From: Ustilago trichophora
Lineage: Eukaryota; Basidiomycota; Ustilaginomycetes; Ustilaginales; Ustilaginaceae
Direction of reading: 5' to 3'
DNA: 64,000 nt
Assembly: GCA_900323505.1 (NCBI GenBank)
Contig: OOIN01000003.1
Span: 2,046,001-2,110,000, forward strand
The notes under the pieces are model-generated. The model saw only the letters and a program-made list of their open reading frames with translations. It was not told the origin of the DNA and did not search any database. The translations under genes were made by a program, and so were the position numbers. Shown here in pieces: positions 7,973-17,738 of the stretch (positions within the stretch are counted from its first letter, which is position 1; each line of letters opens with the position of its first letter).

Positions 7973-10255
7973 TCAATCGGCGGTGAGACGATCAGAATCG
8001 AAAGTGGGCTGGGGAGGAATCACTCCTTCCCTCCTACTGACGTCTGTCAGAGCCTCTGCCAGCTGCTCGACATCTTCCACCGTGGCCAAACTCCACACTT
8101 CATACCCTGATGCCTGGGTATCTCCCTTCATCTCCTTCTGCTTGTCCCGATACGCCAGCTCTTTACTCAACAGATGCGCGCACGCCCGTCCAGGGCCGAG
8201 GCAGATGAACCTCTCCACGCCTTGCGCAAGGAGAGTATCGATGGAGCTCAACCAGTGGACCGGTCGTGCAAATGCCCCGGCAAGATCTTCCCTGATAGCT
8301 TCGCTGTTGGGGACCACGCTTCCGTCCTTGGAGGAGACGAGGGAGAAGCCTTCCGGATCGGAGAGAGGCATGTACTTGACCGCGGGCCGGAGGAAGTCGG
8401 ATGCTTCGAGCATGAGGCTGGTGTGATAAGCGCCAGAGACGGGGAGATTGACCGCCCGAGCGCCCAAGTTTTTGGATCGAAGACGGTCGCAGCAGTATGA
8501 AACGCCGACTCGGGTACCAGAGAGAACGATCTGAAGCTGACTGTTGATGTTGGCCACTTCGACGACTTCATCGCGTGCCACAGAGGGGATCTTGCCGTTG
8601 CGAATGTCCTGTGACACTTGCTCGACTTCCTTGATGACCGCGTTAAGCTTGCCTGGGCGAACAACGACGCCGGACATCTGGGTGCGCTTCCAACCGGGAG
8701 CTGCTTTCGTGTCGCTTGAAGCTGCTTCCTCGTCATACAGCAGATCGGCGCCTTTGCCACTTCCAGCGTTGGCGAATGCCCACGTCTCGTAGATGCTCTC
8801 TGGCTTTTTGCACCCTTCCGGAAACAAGACTGGGTGGTTGGCAGTGTAGTGCGAAGCTACCAGCCCACGATGTCGCAACAATCGCACAGCATCATGCAGA
8901 TCCATGGCACCCGACCCTACCAACGCGGCATAAACACCTGAGCCATGACCAGATGCCCACTGGACATGATCCTGAATCAGATCCAGCGAGAACTCCTTCC
9001 GGAGCACTTGCAAGAACGCCAATGTGCAAGTCAAGATTGCTGGCTGAGCATTCTCCGCGCGGGTCAACTCCAACTGATCCCCCGAGAATACCAAATCGCG
9101 AAGCCATCCTCTTCGGCTCCTCGCTACTGCGGTACCACTTGCGAGAAGACCCTGCTTCGAATCGAGATGCCGCGTCTTTGCAAGTTCGGCTTCGAACAGT
9201 TCGCGTTGCTCTGGGCTCTTTGCACGTTCGCCTTGGATGAAAAGGTGCGAGTGGATGCCGGGAGTCATCATGAGCGCTTCCTCGGCTTGATGCCAGATGG
9301 AGCGTGCGGAGCGGAAGGCTTTGTAGAGATCTTTGGACATGGCGACGTACTGGGAGCCTTGGCCGGGGAAGATAAGGGCCGACTTTTTACGGACGATGCC
9401 GATTCCGGGATGTCCCTGACCAACTCCTGCTGTTGTTGTGCCTGCCAAAGGGGGCTGAGTGCCGGGTGCGACGAAGGACGATGCGTTGAAGGAGGAAGAG
9501 GGTGATGAGAAATATGTGTGTTGGGGCAGTGGCTGCTCGCTGCGCGTCGAGGGGGAATAGCGGTGCTCGTATCGGTTGGCAAGCGCCTGATCTGTCGAAG
9601 CTGCTGCTTTTGCTTCGTTGGATGCGCCGGAGGGTCCCGAGACATGGATGGTGTTCATTCTGCGTTTGCCATAGTTGGGGATGGCGCCTTTGCCGGCGTT
9701 TCCCATGACAATGGGTGCCGTCGCTGCTTTGCCCTTTGAAGATGTAGCACCAGAATCTGCCGCGGATGTGACGGGGCCACCTTGACTCTTGGCACCTCCA
9801 CCGAATGCCCAGGTGTCGTCCAACTGATCGGATGCATTGGTAGATTTAGAGCGGACAGAAGAGGAAGCTGGATGTGCGGCTGGACCCGATGTGTCTAGGA
9901 TGGTGCTACTGGTGCTAGGCTGGAAAGTGGTGCTGATGCCGGCCTGGGGCCCAGAGGAAGGCTGTGACTCGGGAGCAGCCGCATTGATCGCTTTGGATGG
10001 TGCCGAAGAAAGCAAGGGATGCGCGGATGCTCCGAGCGTGCGATATCGCGCAACATAGGCGGTGGAATCGCGGATCTGAGCCAGAGAGTGTCGTTTGCTG
10101 GCGACACTGGTCGTCGAAGGATGTGAGGCAGCGATGGCAGTGGAAGAGTATCGGGGGCGTGATGGGCCAGCGATGGGAGCTGTCTTGGAAGAGTGGGATG
10201 CCGAAGCGAGCAGCTCCCTCGCTGTGCCGCTGTAGCGATGTGAAGACGCCATCAT
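7973..10255 (-). CDS. Malonyl-CoA:ACP transacylase-like protein (mitochondrial MCT1/FabD type) with long N-terminal extension
   Basis: Single exon, 760 residues. Residues 1 to about 290 are Ser/Ala/Pro-rich and low-complexity. The acyltransferase fold starts at about 291 with FPGQGSQ. Next come AENAQPAILTCTLAFLQV (about 400), RLLRHRG and PVSGAYHTSLM with the catalytic-type His. This order fits the enzymes that load malonyl groups onto mitochondrial ACP for type II fatty-acid synthesis. The nucleophile elbow, normally GHSLGE, reads GHGSGV at 436-441, so Gly stands where the catalytic Ser is expected. The enzyme may be inactive, may use the neighbouring Ser, or may have a changed role. The N-terminus is rich in Ser and Arg, which could serve mitochondrial import. 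A second Met follows the first directly. Confidence 0.8.
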   Translation of the reverse strand: MMASSHRYSGTARELLASASHSSKTAPIAGPSRPRYSSTAIAASHPSTTSVASKRHSLAQIRDSTAYVARYRTLGASAHPLLSSAPSKAINAAAPESQPSSGPQAGISTTFQPSTSSTILDTSGPAAHPASSSVRSKSTNASDQLDDTWAFGGGAKSQGGPVTSAADSGATSSKGKAATAPIVMGNAGKGAIPNYGKRRMNTIHVSGPSGASNEAKAAASTDQALANRYEHRYSPSTRSEQPLPQHTYFSSPSSSFNASSFVAPGTQPPLAGTTTAGVGQGHPGIGIVRKKSALIFPGQGSQYVAMSKDLYKAFRSARSIWHQAEEALMMTPGIHSHLFIQGERAKSPEQRELFEAELAKTRHLDSKQGLLASGTAVARSRRGWLRDLVFSGDQLELTRAENAQPAILTCTLAFLQVLRKEFSLDLIQDHVQWASGHGSGVYAALVGSGAMDLHDAVRLLRHRGLVASHYTANHPVLFPEGCKKPESIYETWAFANAGSGKGADLLYDEEAASSDTKAAPGWKRTQMSGVVVRPGKLNAVIKEVEQVSQDIRNGKIPSVARDEVVEVANINSQLQIVLSGTRVGVSYCCDRLRSKNLGARAVNLPVSGAYHTSLMLEASDFLRPAVKYMPLSDPEGFSLVSSKDGSVVPNSEAIREDLAGAFARPVHWLSSIDTLLAQGVERFICLGPGRACAHLLSKELAYRDKQKEMKGDTQASGYEVWSLATVEDVEQLAEALTDVSRREGVIPPQPTFDSDRLTAD

Positions 10256-11781
10256 TTTGTGACTTTGAGGAATATGTGATTGCGTGAGAGCGACAGTGAA
10301 GGCCTACGCTTTCTCAGGTCGAATGTGTGGGGGCATGCGGTATCGAAGTCGATACTCGTTGATGAAAGCGCTTTCTTGCTATGAGGAATGGTGCTGCATT
10401 CTGTGTGTGTGTCGGATGAGCCGATGCCAGGAGTCAATTGCGTCGGCGTTGCGTGACGTTGCGTTTCTTCCAAATCGATTGTTGAGCTGCCAAACAGGAT
10501 GATGGTATAGAGAAGGTGGGGAAGAAAAAGAAGCTAAGCAAGACGACCGAAGGGCACAAGAGTTGACAATCCTCGTCTGTGAGTTTGTGTAGATGCAGCA
10601 GAGTCTCGAGAAGCGTGGGGAGCAAGCAGACAGCGCGAGAATTAACCGGAGAGAGGCGCGCGGGGAGAGGGGAGCTTGACTCGAGCTGCACCTGCGGAAA
10701 GCTCCCGAGACTGCAATTCCAGAACGCCAAAAACAAAAAAAAAACAAAAACAAAAAGCTGAGGTTGTGTGTGAGAGCGCCTAAAGCAAGCCGGTGCGGTC
10801 ATTCGGACCATTCCGCTTTCAAATTGGGGCCGAGCGCGATCGTGGGGTTAAAGCTCTTTTGTCAGTCGTTCAAGGTTGGCTGGCTGGCAGCTGACTACGC
10901 CTCATGCGGCCGGTCCGAAAAAATCGCGGCCATCGTTTTCAGTGATCCACTTGATGTCAAGCCGGCCGAATTGGAATATTCCGGAAACGGTGTAGGGAAG
11001 TATGGTCTAACACTCTGCCTGTTTCGCAAAACGACGCCCAAGCTCGTCCCGACGGCGCGACCCCGACGATCCGACGTTCCGAGCTTACTTTCCACCATCA
11101 CGGCATGTGAAATCCCATCAGGATGATGGTAGCGAGTGCGTCACATCAGCCACACATCGATACGCTCTGTCTCTACTGTCTACGACTCTAAACTGGCCTG
11201 CCAAGAATATGACGCACTTTGTTGAGACAAGTGCAACCACAGCTTGGCTATCTAGCTTCCAAGTTGAATTACAAAGACAGGCCCATCAAGCCGGCACCGT
11301 CAAGCTCATGCTCATGCTCGAATAGACGGGCGGATCTACCGAAGCCTCTTGTACGCCAAGAGAAGAACATCCTTTTTTGACGCAGATCTGTGAATACTGT
11401 ATGGCGTACACGAGCAGTGTAGGGCGGATAAAGCGGCAAGGACCGCATCTCGGAGACAACGACTCTCGCATCGGAGATTAACGTTTTTCCCAGAACCAGA
11501 CCCTTGTCTGGCTTTTCTCTGCATCAGAATCATCGGAAAAGTTGAGCCGCTTCCATTCACCTTTACGTCGTGTCAGCAAGACAAAGTTAAGCGTAGGTGT
11601 TGGGTTATCGCCTTGCTATCTCCTTTTCTACTTCTTCCATCTCACTTTCATTCTCTTCTTCAGTGGCGAGGCGACGATCAGTACATATAGACTCTCGACC
11701 ATGGACTTGCAATAAAAGGAATCGCCCCCAAACTGCACCACTTACCAAAAAGGGCAGTACACCGTAACATACGGGCCCACA
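10256..11781. other. Divergent intergenic region, 1.5 kb
   Basis: It lies between the oppositely oriented transacylase and DHA2-transporter genes and must hold both promoters. An A-rich run occurs at about 10730-10757, and a weak TATA-like CATATA at about 11684, roughly 97 bp before the transporter ATG. No gene was recognised. Confidence 0.5.
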
Positions 11782-13431
11782 ATGTCATCGTCCACTAGCA
11801 TGACTGCTTCCGACCCTGCCGCTCCCGTTGTCGAGCGCGCTTCCACCTCAAAACCCCTTTACAGTGCGGGCACTCTGGGCAAGATCCGTCAAATCGCCGC
11901 CGTCACCTTTCTCTGCATGGCCATGCTCCTCACCCAATCCGCTCTCGCCCAAACCATTATTCCCATCTCTAGCATCGCACGGACCTTTAACGTCCTCGAC
12001 TCTGCAGATGCCGAAGGACAACAATCTTGGTTCGCCGCTGCTTTCTCCCTCACCGTCGGCACGTTCGTCCTCCCCGCCGGTCGTATCGGTGACATTGTCG
12101 GTCACAAGCCTGTCGTGATCATCGGCTATGGTCTACTTTCCTTTTGGTCGCTGCTCTCGGGTTTATCGCACTATACGCGGTCGTACATCTTTTTCGACGT
12201 CTGCAGGGCGATGCAGGGGATCGGGTGTGCCGTTCTGTTGCCCAACAGCCTGGCGATCCTGGGTAGGGTGTTTGCACCAGGGACGTATGCAAAACACTTG
12301 ACGTTTTCGTTTTTCGCCGCAACCGCACCGAATGGATTCTTGATCGGCGCACTTTTCATCACTCTCATGAGCAACAATAGCAGCATGGGTTGGTGGTGGG
12401 GGTTCTACGTCATGGCTATCATCACGGCCTTGCTGGCAGTGGCTTGCGTATGGGTGCTCCCCAATGAGCAAGAGATGCGTGCCGTCAGCGCATCGTGGAA
12501 CCTTGACGCCAAGTCCACCGACAACAAGCCGGCGTCGGAAGAGCCAAACTCAGACGCGGCCTCCCTTGCACCTTCTCAACAGATCGCCGAAAGCAACGAT
12601 CCACTCTGGAAGCGTCTCGACCTCTTCGGTACCATCACTGGCGTGATTGGATTGGTGCTCTTCAACTTTGCTTTTAATCAAGCACTCGTCGTTGGCTGGT
12701 CCACCATTTATGTCTACGTGCTGTTGATCGTCGGTGTCATCTTCATCGTTGTCTTTATTTATGGCGAGGGTAAGGCACTTTACCCTCTGCTCCCGACGAG
12801 CGTCTTCCACCTCTCTGGTTCGCTCATCCTCATCTCCTTGGCATGCGGCTGGGCAGCTTTCGGCATCTGGGTATTCTTCACCAATCTCACCAACCAAGTG
12901 ATTCGCGAATACTCTCCACTCTTCTCCTTGCTCACTTTTGTCCCCGCTGGAGTTGCTGGTGTCATCGCCGCTTTTTCCTCGGCTCAGATCCTGGGCAGAA
13001 CAAGCCCGCCTTTTGTCATGCTGCTTTCCCTACTCGCATTTTGCATCGGCATCTGCATCGCCGGCAACGCACCCATCAGCGTTCCCTCTCTACCTTACAT
13101 CTCGAGCGGCATCATGCCGTTTGGAATGGACATGTCATTCCCAGCGGCCAGCATCATTCTCAGCGACTTTTTACCCCCGCATCAACAGGGTACCGCCAGC
13201 AGCATCGTAAACACCATCGTCAACTACAGCATCGCGCTTGGACTCGGTTTCGCAGGTGTGGTCGAGACGCATGTCAACGACGGAGGTAGAGATGCGTTGA
13301 AAGGGTACAGGGGAGCATATTACATGGGTATGGGCTTTGCTGGTGCAGGTGTCGCTTTGGCGCTGGTCAACTGGTTGATGCATCTCCGATCTACGAGGCA
13401 AGGGGGCAAGGTGAAGACGGAGAAGGCTTGA
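11782..13431 (+). CDS. MFS transporter, DHA2 (14-TM, ATR1-like) family
   Basis: Single exon, 549 residues. The N-terminal ~35 residues are polar. They are followed by a run of hydrophobic segments with the MFS loop-2/3 signature as GRIGDIVGHKPVVIIG (about 96-111). The next segments include FDVCRAMQGIGCAVLLPNSLAILGR (motif C-like region). A polar central loop lies at about 232-270 and further segments run to about 537. Length and motifs fit the H+-antiporter DHA2 group that includes yeast Atr1 and relatives, which export drugs, borate or organic compounds across the plasma membrane. The substrate is not predictable. It has no physical link to a biosynthetic cluster. Confidence 0.85.
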   Translation: MSSSTSMTASDPAAPVVERASTSKPLYSAGTLGKIRQIAAVTFLCMAMLLTQSALAQTIIPISSIARTFNVLDSADAEGQQSWFAAAFSLTVGTFVLPAGRIGDIVGHKPVVIIGYGLLSFWSLLSGLSHYTRSYIFFDVCRAMQGIGCAVLLPNSLAILGRVFAPGTYAKHLTFSFFAATAPNGFLIGALFITLMSNNSSMGWWWGFYVMAIITALLAVACVWVLPNEQEMRAVSASWNLDAKSTDNKPASEEPNSDAASLAPSQQIAESNDPLWKRLDLFGTITGVIGLVLFNFAFNQALVVGWSTIYVYVLLIVGVIFIVVFIYGEGKALYPLLPTSVFHLSGSLILISLACGWAAFGIWVFFTNLTNQVIREYSPLFSLLTFVPAGVAGVIAAFSSAQILGRTSPPFVMLLSLLAFCIGICIAGNAPISVPSLPYISSGIMPFGMDMSFPAASIILSDFLPPHQQGTASSIVNTIVNYSIALGLGFAGVVETHVNDGGRDALKGYRGAYYMGMGFAGAGVALALVNWLMHLRSTRQGGKVKTEKA

Positions 13432-14053
13432 TTTGATACCTGAGCTCTCTATTTCACTGCAATCGTATATCGGGCTTTCTACAAACGAGACCTTTTTTTC
13501 ACACAGTTGTACTATAAATTTGCACTACATTGTCGTTAGCATCGAACCTTTGTACCAGAACGAAAAGCTTTGAGCCTTGAGATTTGCGATGTTTCGACCT
13601 TAGGATTTTATTGACAAGTCCTAATTGTTGTACGAATAAGAAACGAAGCCAGATGCCGGTGTGGCATGGCATGGTACTTCCATGACCTCGTGTTCGCGTG
13701 GGGGACATAAGGATGCCGAAGAAAGAAAAAAAAAAAAGAAGCAACCACAAGTCCCGATTTTTACTCTACTCTAGTTAGTTGCAGAGCGAAGCGCTCGGTG
13801 TCGGATTTTCGCGCTGTGTGACGTGCGCAGTGTGAAATGAAGCAACTTCGGAAAGTTGTCTCTCCGACAATTGTCTTATGTATCATCATCCTTCCACTTC
13901 CCAACGTTCTACGCACATCTCTCCGACATCACAACTATATCCAGTCTCAAATCCAAAGAACGATTGAATTGCTAAAAACGAGAACATCACAAGAGCCCCA
14001 ACTGTGAATAGGAATCTAGAACCAGTTCCCAACCACTAGAGATGAGAATGTTC
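13432..14053. other. Convergent intergenic region
   Basis: These are the 3' flanks of the DHA2 transporter and alcohol dehydrogenase genes. An A-rich run lies at about 13722-13738. No gene was seen. Confidence 0.55.
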
Positions 14054-15172
14054 CTACTGATCGATATCGAGAACGATCCTTCCGGCGATCTTTCCGTTCT
14101 GCATATCCTCGTACACTTGAGGCAGCTGGCTGAGACCTAGCGTCTTGAAGTGAGTCTTGACTTTGCCTGCCGCAGCGATTTCCAATGCCTCTTGAGCGTC
14201 CTGTCGATTTCCAACGTACGAACCTACGATCCTGACCGATCGGAAGACGGTGAAAAAGACGTTGGCCTTGATGTCCGTGCCTCCTGGCAGGCCTACTGCG
14301 ACGAGCACACCATGGGGGCGAATGTAGTCCAGAGCCTGTTCGTAGGCTGCAGCGCCGCTAGCGGCTACGACGGCTGCTTGAGGGCCGAAGCCGTCAGGGG
14401 TTGCGGCTTTGATATCGTCGACGAGGTTCTTGGTGGTTTTGAAGTCGATGAATTTTTCGGCGCCGAGAGATTCGCAGAGCTGTTTCTTGTCAGAGCCGGT
14501 ATCGATGGCAATGACTCGGTATCCGGCTGATACGGCGTACTGGACAGCCAAGTGGCCTAGTCCTCCACCGGCTCCAGGAATAGCAACGAACTGACCGGGA
14601 GTCAGCTGAGCCTCCTTCAGCGCCTTGTACACTGTCACACCGGCACACAGAATCGGAGCGGCCTGATCCAACGGCAGACCATCCGGAATGATACTCAGAT
14701 GGTTTGCATACGACACCGCATACTTTTGAAAACTACCATCGACACTGAAACCCGAGCACTGCGCATGCGGGCAGTTCGGCTCAGCTCCCGTCCTACAGAA
14801 CGAACAGTTCAAGCAAGACGTGGCGATCCACTTGATCCCCACCCTATCTCCCACTTTGACAAACTGATCAGCACCTTCGCCGAGAGCCACGACGACACCT
14901 GCTCCTTCGTGCCCGCCCACAAGGGGAAGCTTGTTGTCCAGAGGCCAATCACCGAGCATGGCATGCAGATCGGTATGGCAGACGCCGGAGTAGATGACTC
15001 GAACGAGGGCTTCACCGCGCTTGAGGTTCTGTTGGATGGGGAGGTCTTTGATGGAAACGGGACCACCTTGCTTGTCAAAGATGGCGACTCGGTTTTGACC
15101 CTTGATCTCGAGCTGTTGCTCGCGTGGGTCTTGGGTGGATGGAGAGCGGGAGGTGGTTGCAGCGGGAGCCAT
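14054..15172 (-). CDS. Zinc-dependent alcohol dehydrogenase (ADH1-like)
   Basis: Single exon, 372 residues, slightly longer than yeast Adh1 because of a ~25-residue N-terminal tail. Catalytic zinc ligands are visible in GVCHTDLHA and GGHEGAG. The structural zinc lobe is SCLNCSFCRTGAEPNCPHA with four Cys. The Rossmann nucleotide motif is GAGGGLGHLA, followed by an acidic residue (VIAIDTGSDKK), which favours NAD+. Known role: interconversion of acetaldehyde or other aldehydes and alcohols, in cytosol or, with an import signal, mitochondria. The Ser/Thr/Arg tail is a weak candidate for a presequence but is probably cytosolic. A cATAAAAAG-like element lies about 120 bp upstream, at about 15290. 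Confidence 0.93.
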   Translation of the reverse strand: MAPAATTSRSPSTQDPREQQLEIKGQNRVAIFDKQGGPVSIKDLPIQQNLKRGEALVRVIYSGVCHTDLHAMLGDWPLDNKLPLVGGHEGAGVVVALGEGADQFVKVGDRVGIKWIATSCLNCSFCRTGAEPNCPHAQCSGFSVDGSFQKYAVSYANHLSIIPDGLPLDQAAPILCAGVTVYKALKEAQLTPGQFVAIPGAGGGLGHLAVQYAVSAGYRVIAIDTGSDKKQLCESLGAEKFIDFKTTKNLVDDIKAATPDGFGPQAAVVAASGAAAYEQALDYIRPHGVLVAVGLPGGTDIKANVFFTVFRSVRIVGSYVGNRQDAQEALEIAAAGKVKTHFKTLGLSQLPQVYEDMQNGKIAGRIVLDIDQ

Positions 15173-16847
15173 TTTGAGGTTGTTGTAAAGGCTTTGGTCT
15201 GTTTGGATGTGATCAGGGTCGATAGAGACGAGGCAAGGAGCTGGAGTGTGGAGAACGAGATAATGATGACCTCTGAGGGGAGGGACTTGCTTTTTATGCT
15301 TTTGAGAGCTGGCTGAGCCGACCGTAACTAAGCGCCCTATCGAGTCGAGCCACGCCTCTATTCCTCACCAAAGAACCCAGCTCACAGACCATCTCCTCCA
15401 ACTCTCAAAGTCGACGCTTCGGCAGCAACCTTTCCCCCGTTGGTGCATTACACTCATCGCAGCTCTGCAAGTCCGACAAGAGCAGCGGTGATGCCCCTTC
15501 TGACAGTCAGACTTGCGCACGGATCCAGGCTAGTCAGCATGGCGCAACGCTTCCGACCGCAAACTTTATTTTGTTCTCTGATTTTTTTATTTTTTTTTTA
15601 TTTTTTTTTTTTAGTTTTTGGCCAGCCCTCTCCTGCCTCCTTCATGGGTTATCTGACCCGCCTCTTACATGCTTGTACACTCTTGCACTTGCGAGAGAGT
15701 ACATACTCAGCTGCAGCGCATTCTGTATCTTGACAAAGCGAGTGGGTCAATGTACCGTGCTGGTTTGAAATGCAGAGCTCTAGCTTGCACTGTGTTGCGT
15801 TGAGGTTGAGGCACACGACACACCCCACACCATGCCAAGAAGCATGTACAACTGCCCAAGATACTACTCCGTGATGGTCTCGCTTAGATCCAAGAAATGC
15901 GCATCGTATCATACATATTCTCGGCCAATTCTTTCCTTTTTTTTTTTTTCCCACGCACGCACAAGTCTTTGTTCCTCCTGTTCGTCCTGCCGTAGATTTG
16001 GGGAAAAAGTTGTACTTCCGATCTTGCAGCCGAAACATCAAGAGAATCGAAGCAGCATGACTTTGTGTCGTGTGACGCTAAATTCATGCTCTCCCTCCTC
16101 CTCCTTCTCCTCGTCCTCCCAGCACAATTTCTGCCGAACGGTTGTCACGGCCAAAAAGGTGGCGTTGACACATGACCTTTTTCCACCACAGAAAAGCTTC
16201 CCCGCATTCTTGTTCTAGAAACAACACTCAAGGATAAAAGCACAAGCGGCACCGCCACAATCGAGTGACTCCCTCGCCTCGAGTCTCTACAGTTCGTCTT
16301 GTGAGGTCTATCTTTGCTGGTTTGGGTCTCGATCGGGTTGGCAAAAGTTGCGCGTTGGCGAGGTGCATTGAATGCGGGGAAGCCGAGATCTCGTTTTGCG
16401 GGGGTTGAATAAGAGCCTTGTTTTTGAGCTTTGTTTTTTTATTTTATTTTATTTTTCCTCTTTTGGCTTTTGTTTTTCCCAATCTTTTTGAGCTCCTCTT
16501 CTCTCGATGAACCAGACGAATGGACTAGGCTATCGCTTTTGACCCCAACTAGAGGCACAAGTGAGGTTTAGAAGCTGCTCAAAAGGATGTGACCGTGAAG
16601 AGCTTTCTAGACTGCTGTAGAGCTCTGGCGCTCGCGCCACCTTGCTTCTTCGAAGCATCTATCTGCAAGCCTCCTCTCCATCGGCCACCAAGCTCAACAG
16701 CTCAACGCACAGTCCAACAGCACAAAGGTTGCCCCGAGACACCATGACCCACAGTATCACTATACTCTTTTCATGAGCTTGATGAACAAACCAGATCTTC
16801 CAAAAAAGTTGCACGATTCTGAACTCCAAGTCAAGCTAGTCTCGCGG
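15173..16847. other. Intergenic, 1.7 kb, T-rich
   Basis: This is the upstream region of the ADH gene and the 3' flank of the secreted-protein gene. It has long T-rich runs at 15582-15612, 15938-15952 and about 16433-16460. I see no coding frame with conserved content and no RNA gene. Confidence 0.5.
15582..15612. repeat. Poly-T tract
   Basis: This is a 31-bp run of T broken by single A residues in the ADH upstream spacer. Its length is probably unstable. Confidence 0.85.
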
Positions 16848-17738
16848 TCAACTGTCGCAATAAAAGTTGCTCGAGGCTTCGAGGCTACGCTGATTCGACT
16901 GGTTTCTGTTGCATGCACACAGAGGAAAGGTTTTCCCCGTCAGCCTTCTTTTCGAGAGAGAACAACACTACAACCGAGGTGCCACGGTTTCAAGGTTGGA
17001 CACACTTACGCAGAGGTCATGGCAATGCTTCCCGATGCAATGGCTTCAGTGGCACCGATGATCTTGTTGTAATCTTCGATCGTGTTTAGTGTCGCATCGC
17101 TGAGTGCTCTCTTGTCCCATTCTACCGTTGTTCGGGAGGGTGGGTAGGCGTATTGCTGTGCTTCTCCGCCAGAGTCCCATCTGGAACGTTCGGTTGATGA
17201 AGGTGAATAGTTGCTATCTTGTGCATCTGGTCGTGCTCGACTCGAATGCTCTCTTTCCCCCTTGAGCGCTGCACAGATTGCCTTTTTCATCTGGGCATCC
17301 TCTGTGTTCACACCAAGACAAAATCCAATCATCAGCATCCGAACTACACATATCGACAGATCCTTTCTCGTACTTACTGGCCTTCTTCGTTTCCGCATCC
17401 CTATTCTTAGTACGCAAATTCATCCCCTGATACGTGATCGCTACTCCACCAAGCGCCACAGCCGCACTGGTACCATATGCTCCCGCTACCGATTTCCGCT
17501 TCAACCCAGAATACAGGAAATCGTTCTGCCCCAATCGCAGCCGTTCAGGTGCCTTTTTCACCGCATTCCTGAGCTCCTTCGACGAAAGCGAATGCGTAAG
17601 TCTCTCAAACGGATCCGAGCGAGACAGAGTTTCAAACGGACTGAGGTCTGACGGTACTGGTAAGGCGCTGGAGGTGAGTAGCCAGGTGAAAAGATGCATT
17701 GTGAGAAGCAGGATCCGGAGGCTGCTTGCGCATCTCAT
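16848..17738 (-). CDS. Predicted secreted protein, candidate effector (3-exon model)
   Basis: Proposed exons are complement(17378-17738), (17010-17301) and (16848-16905), giving 236 residues. The first intron has GTAAGT and CAG borders and keeps the frame. The second has a GTAAGT donor, a GCTGAC branch site and CAG. If the second is not removed, translation stops at 17006 and gives 218 residues. The N-terminus (MRCASSLRILLLTMHLFTWLLTSSA) has a basic start, a hydrophobic core and a small-residue cleavage region, so a signal peptide is likely. After it come a charged segment, a short Gly/Ala stretch (about 86-104) that could be a weak membrane segment, and a polar Ser-rich C-terminal half ending in a Ser/Ala segment. 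No known domain was recognised. Smut genomes encode many such lineage-specific secreted proteins; the effector role is inference. A membrane protein of the secretory pathway is the alternative. Confidence 0.6.

Noticed and set aside
3663..15172. P450, transacylase, transporter and dehydrogenase as a secondary-metabolite cluster
   Set aside because: No polyketide synthase, NRPS, terpene synthase or pathway regulator is present. The transacylase is of the mitochondrial fatty-acid type, and a transposon and long spacers separate the genes.
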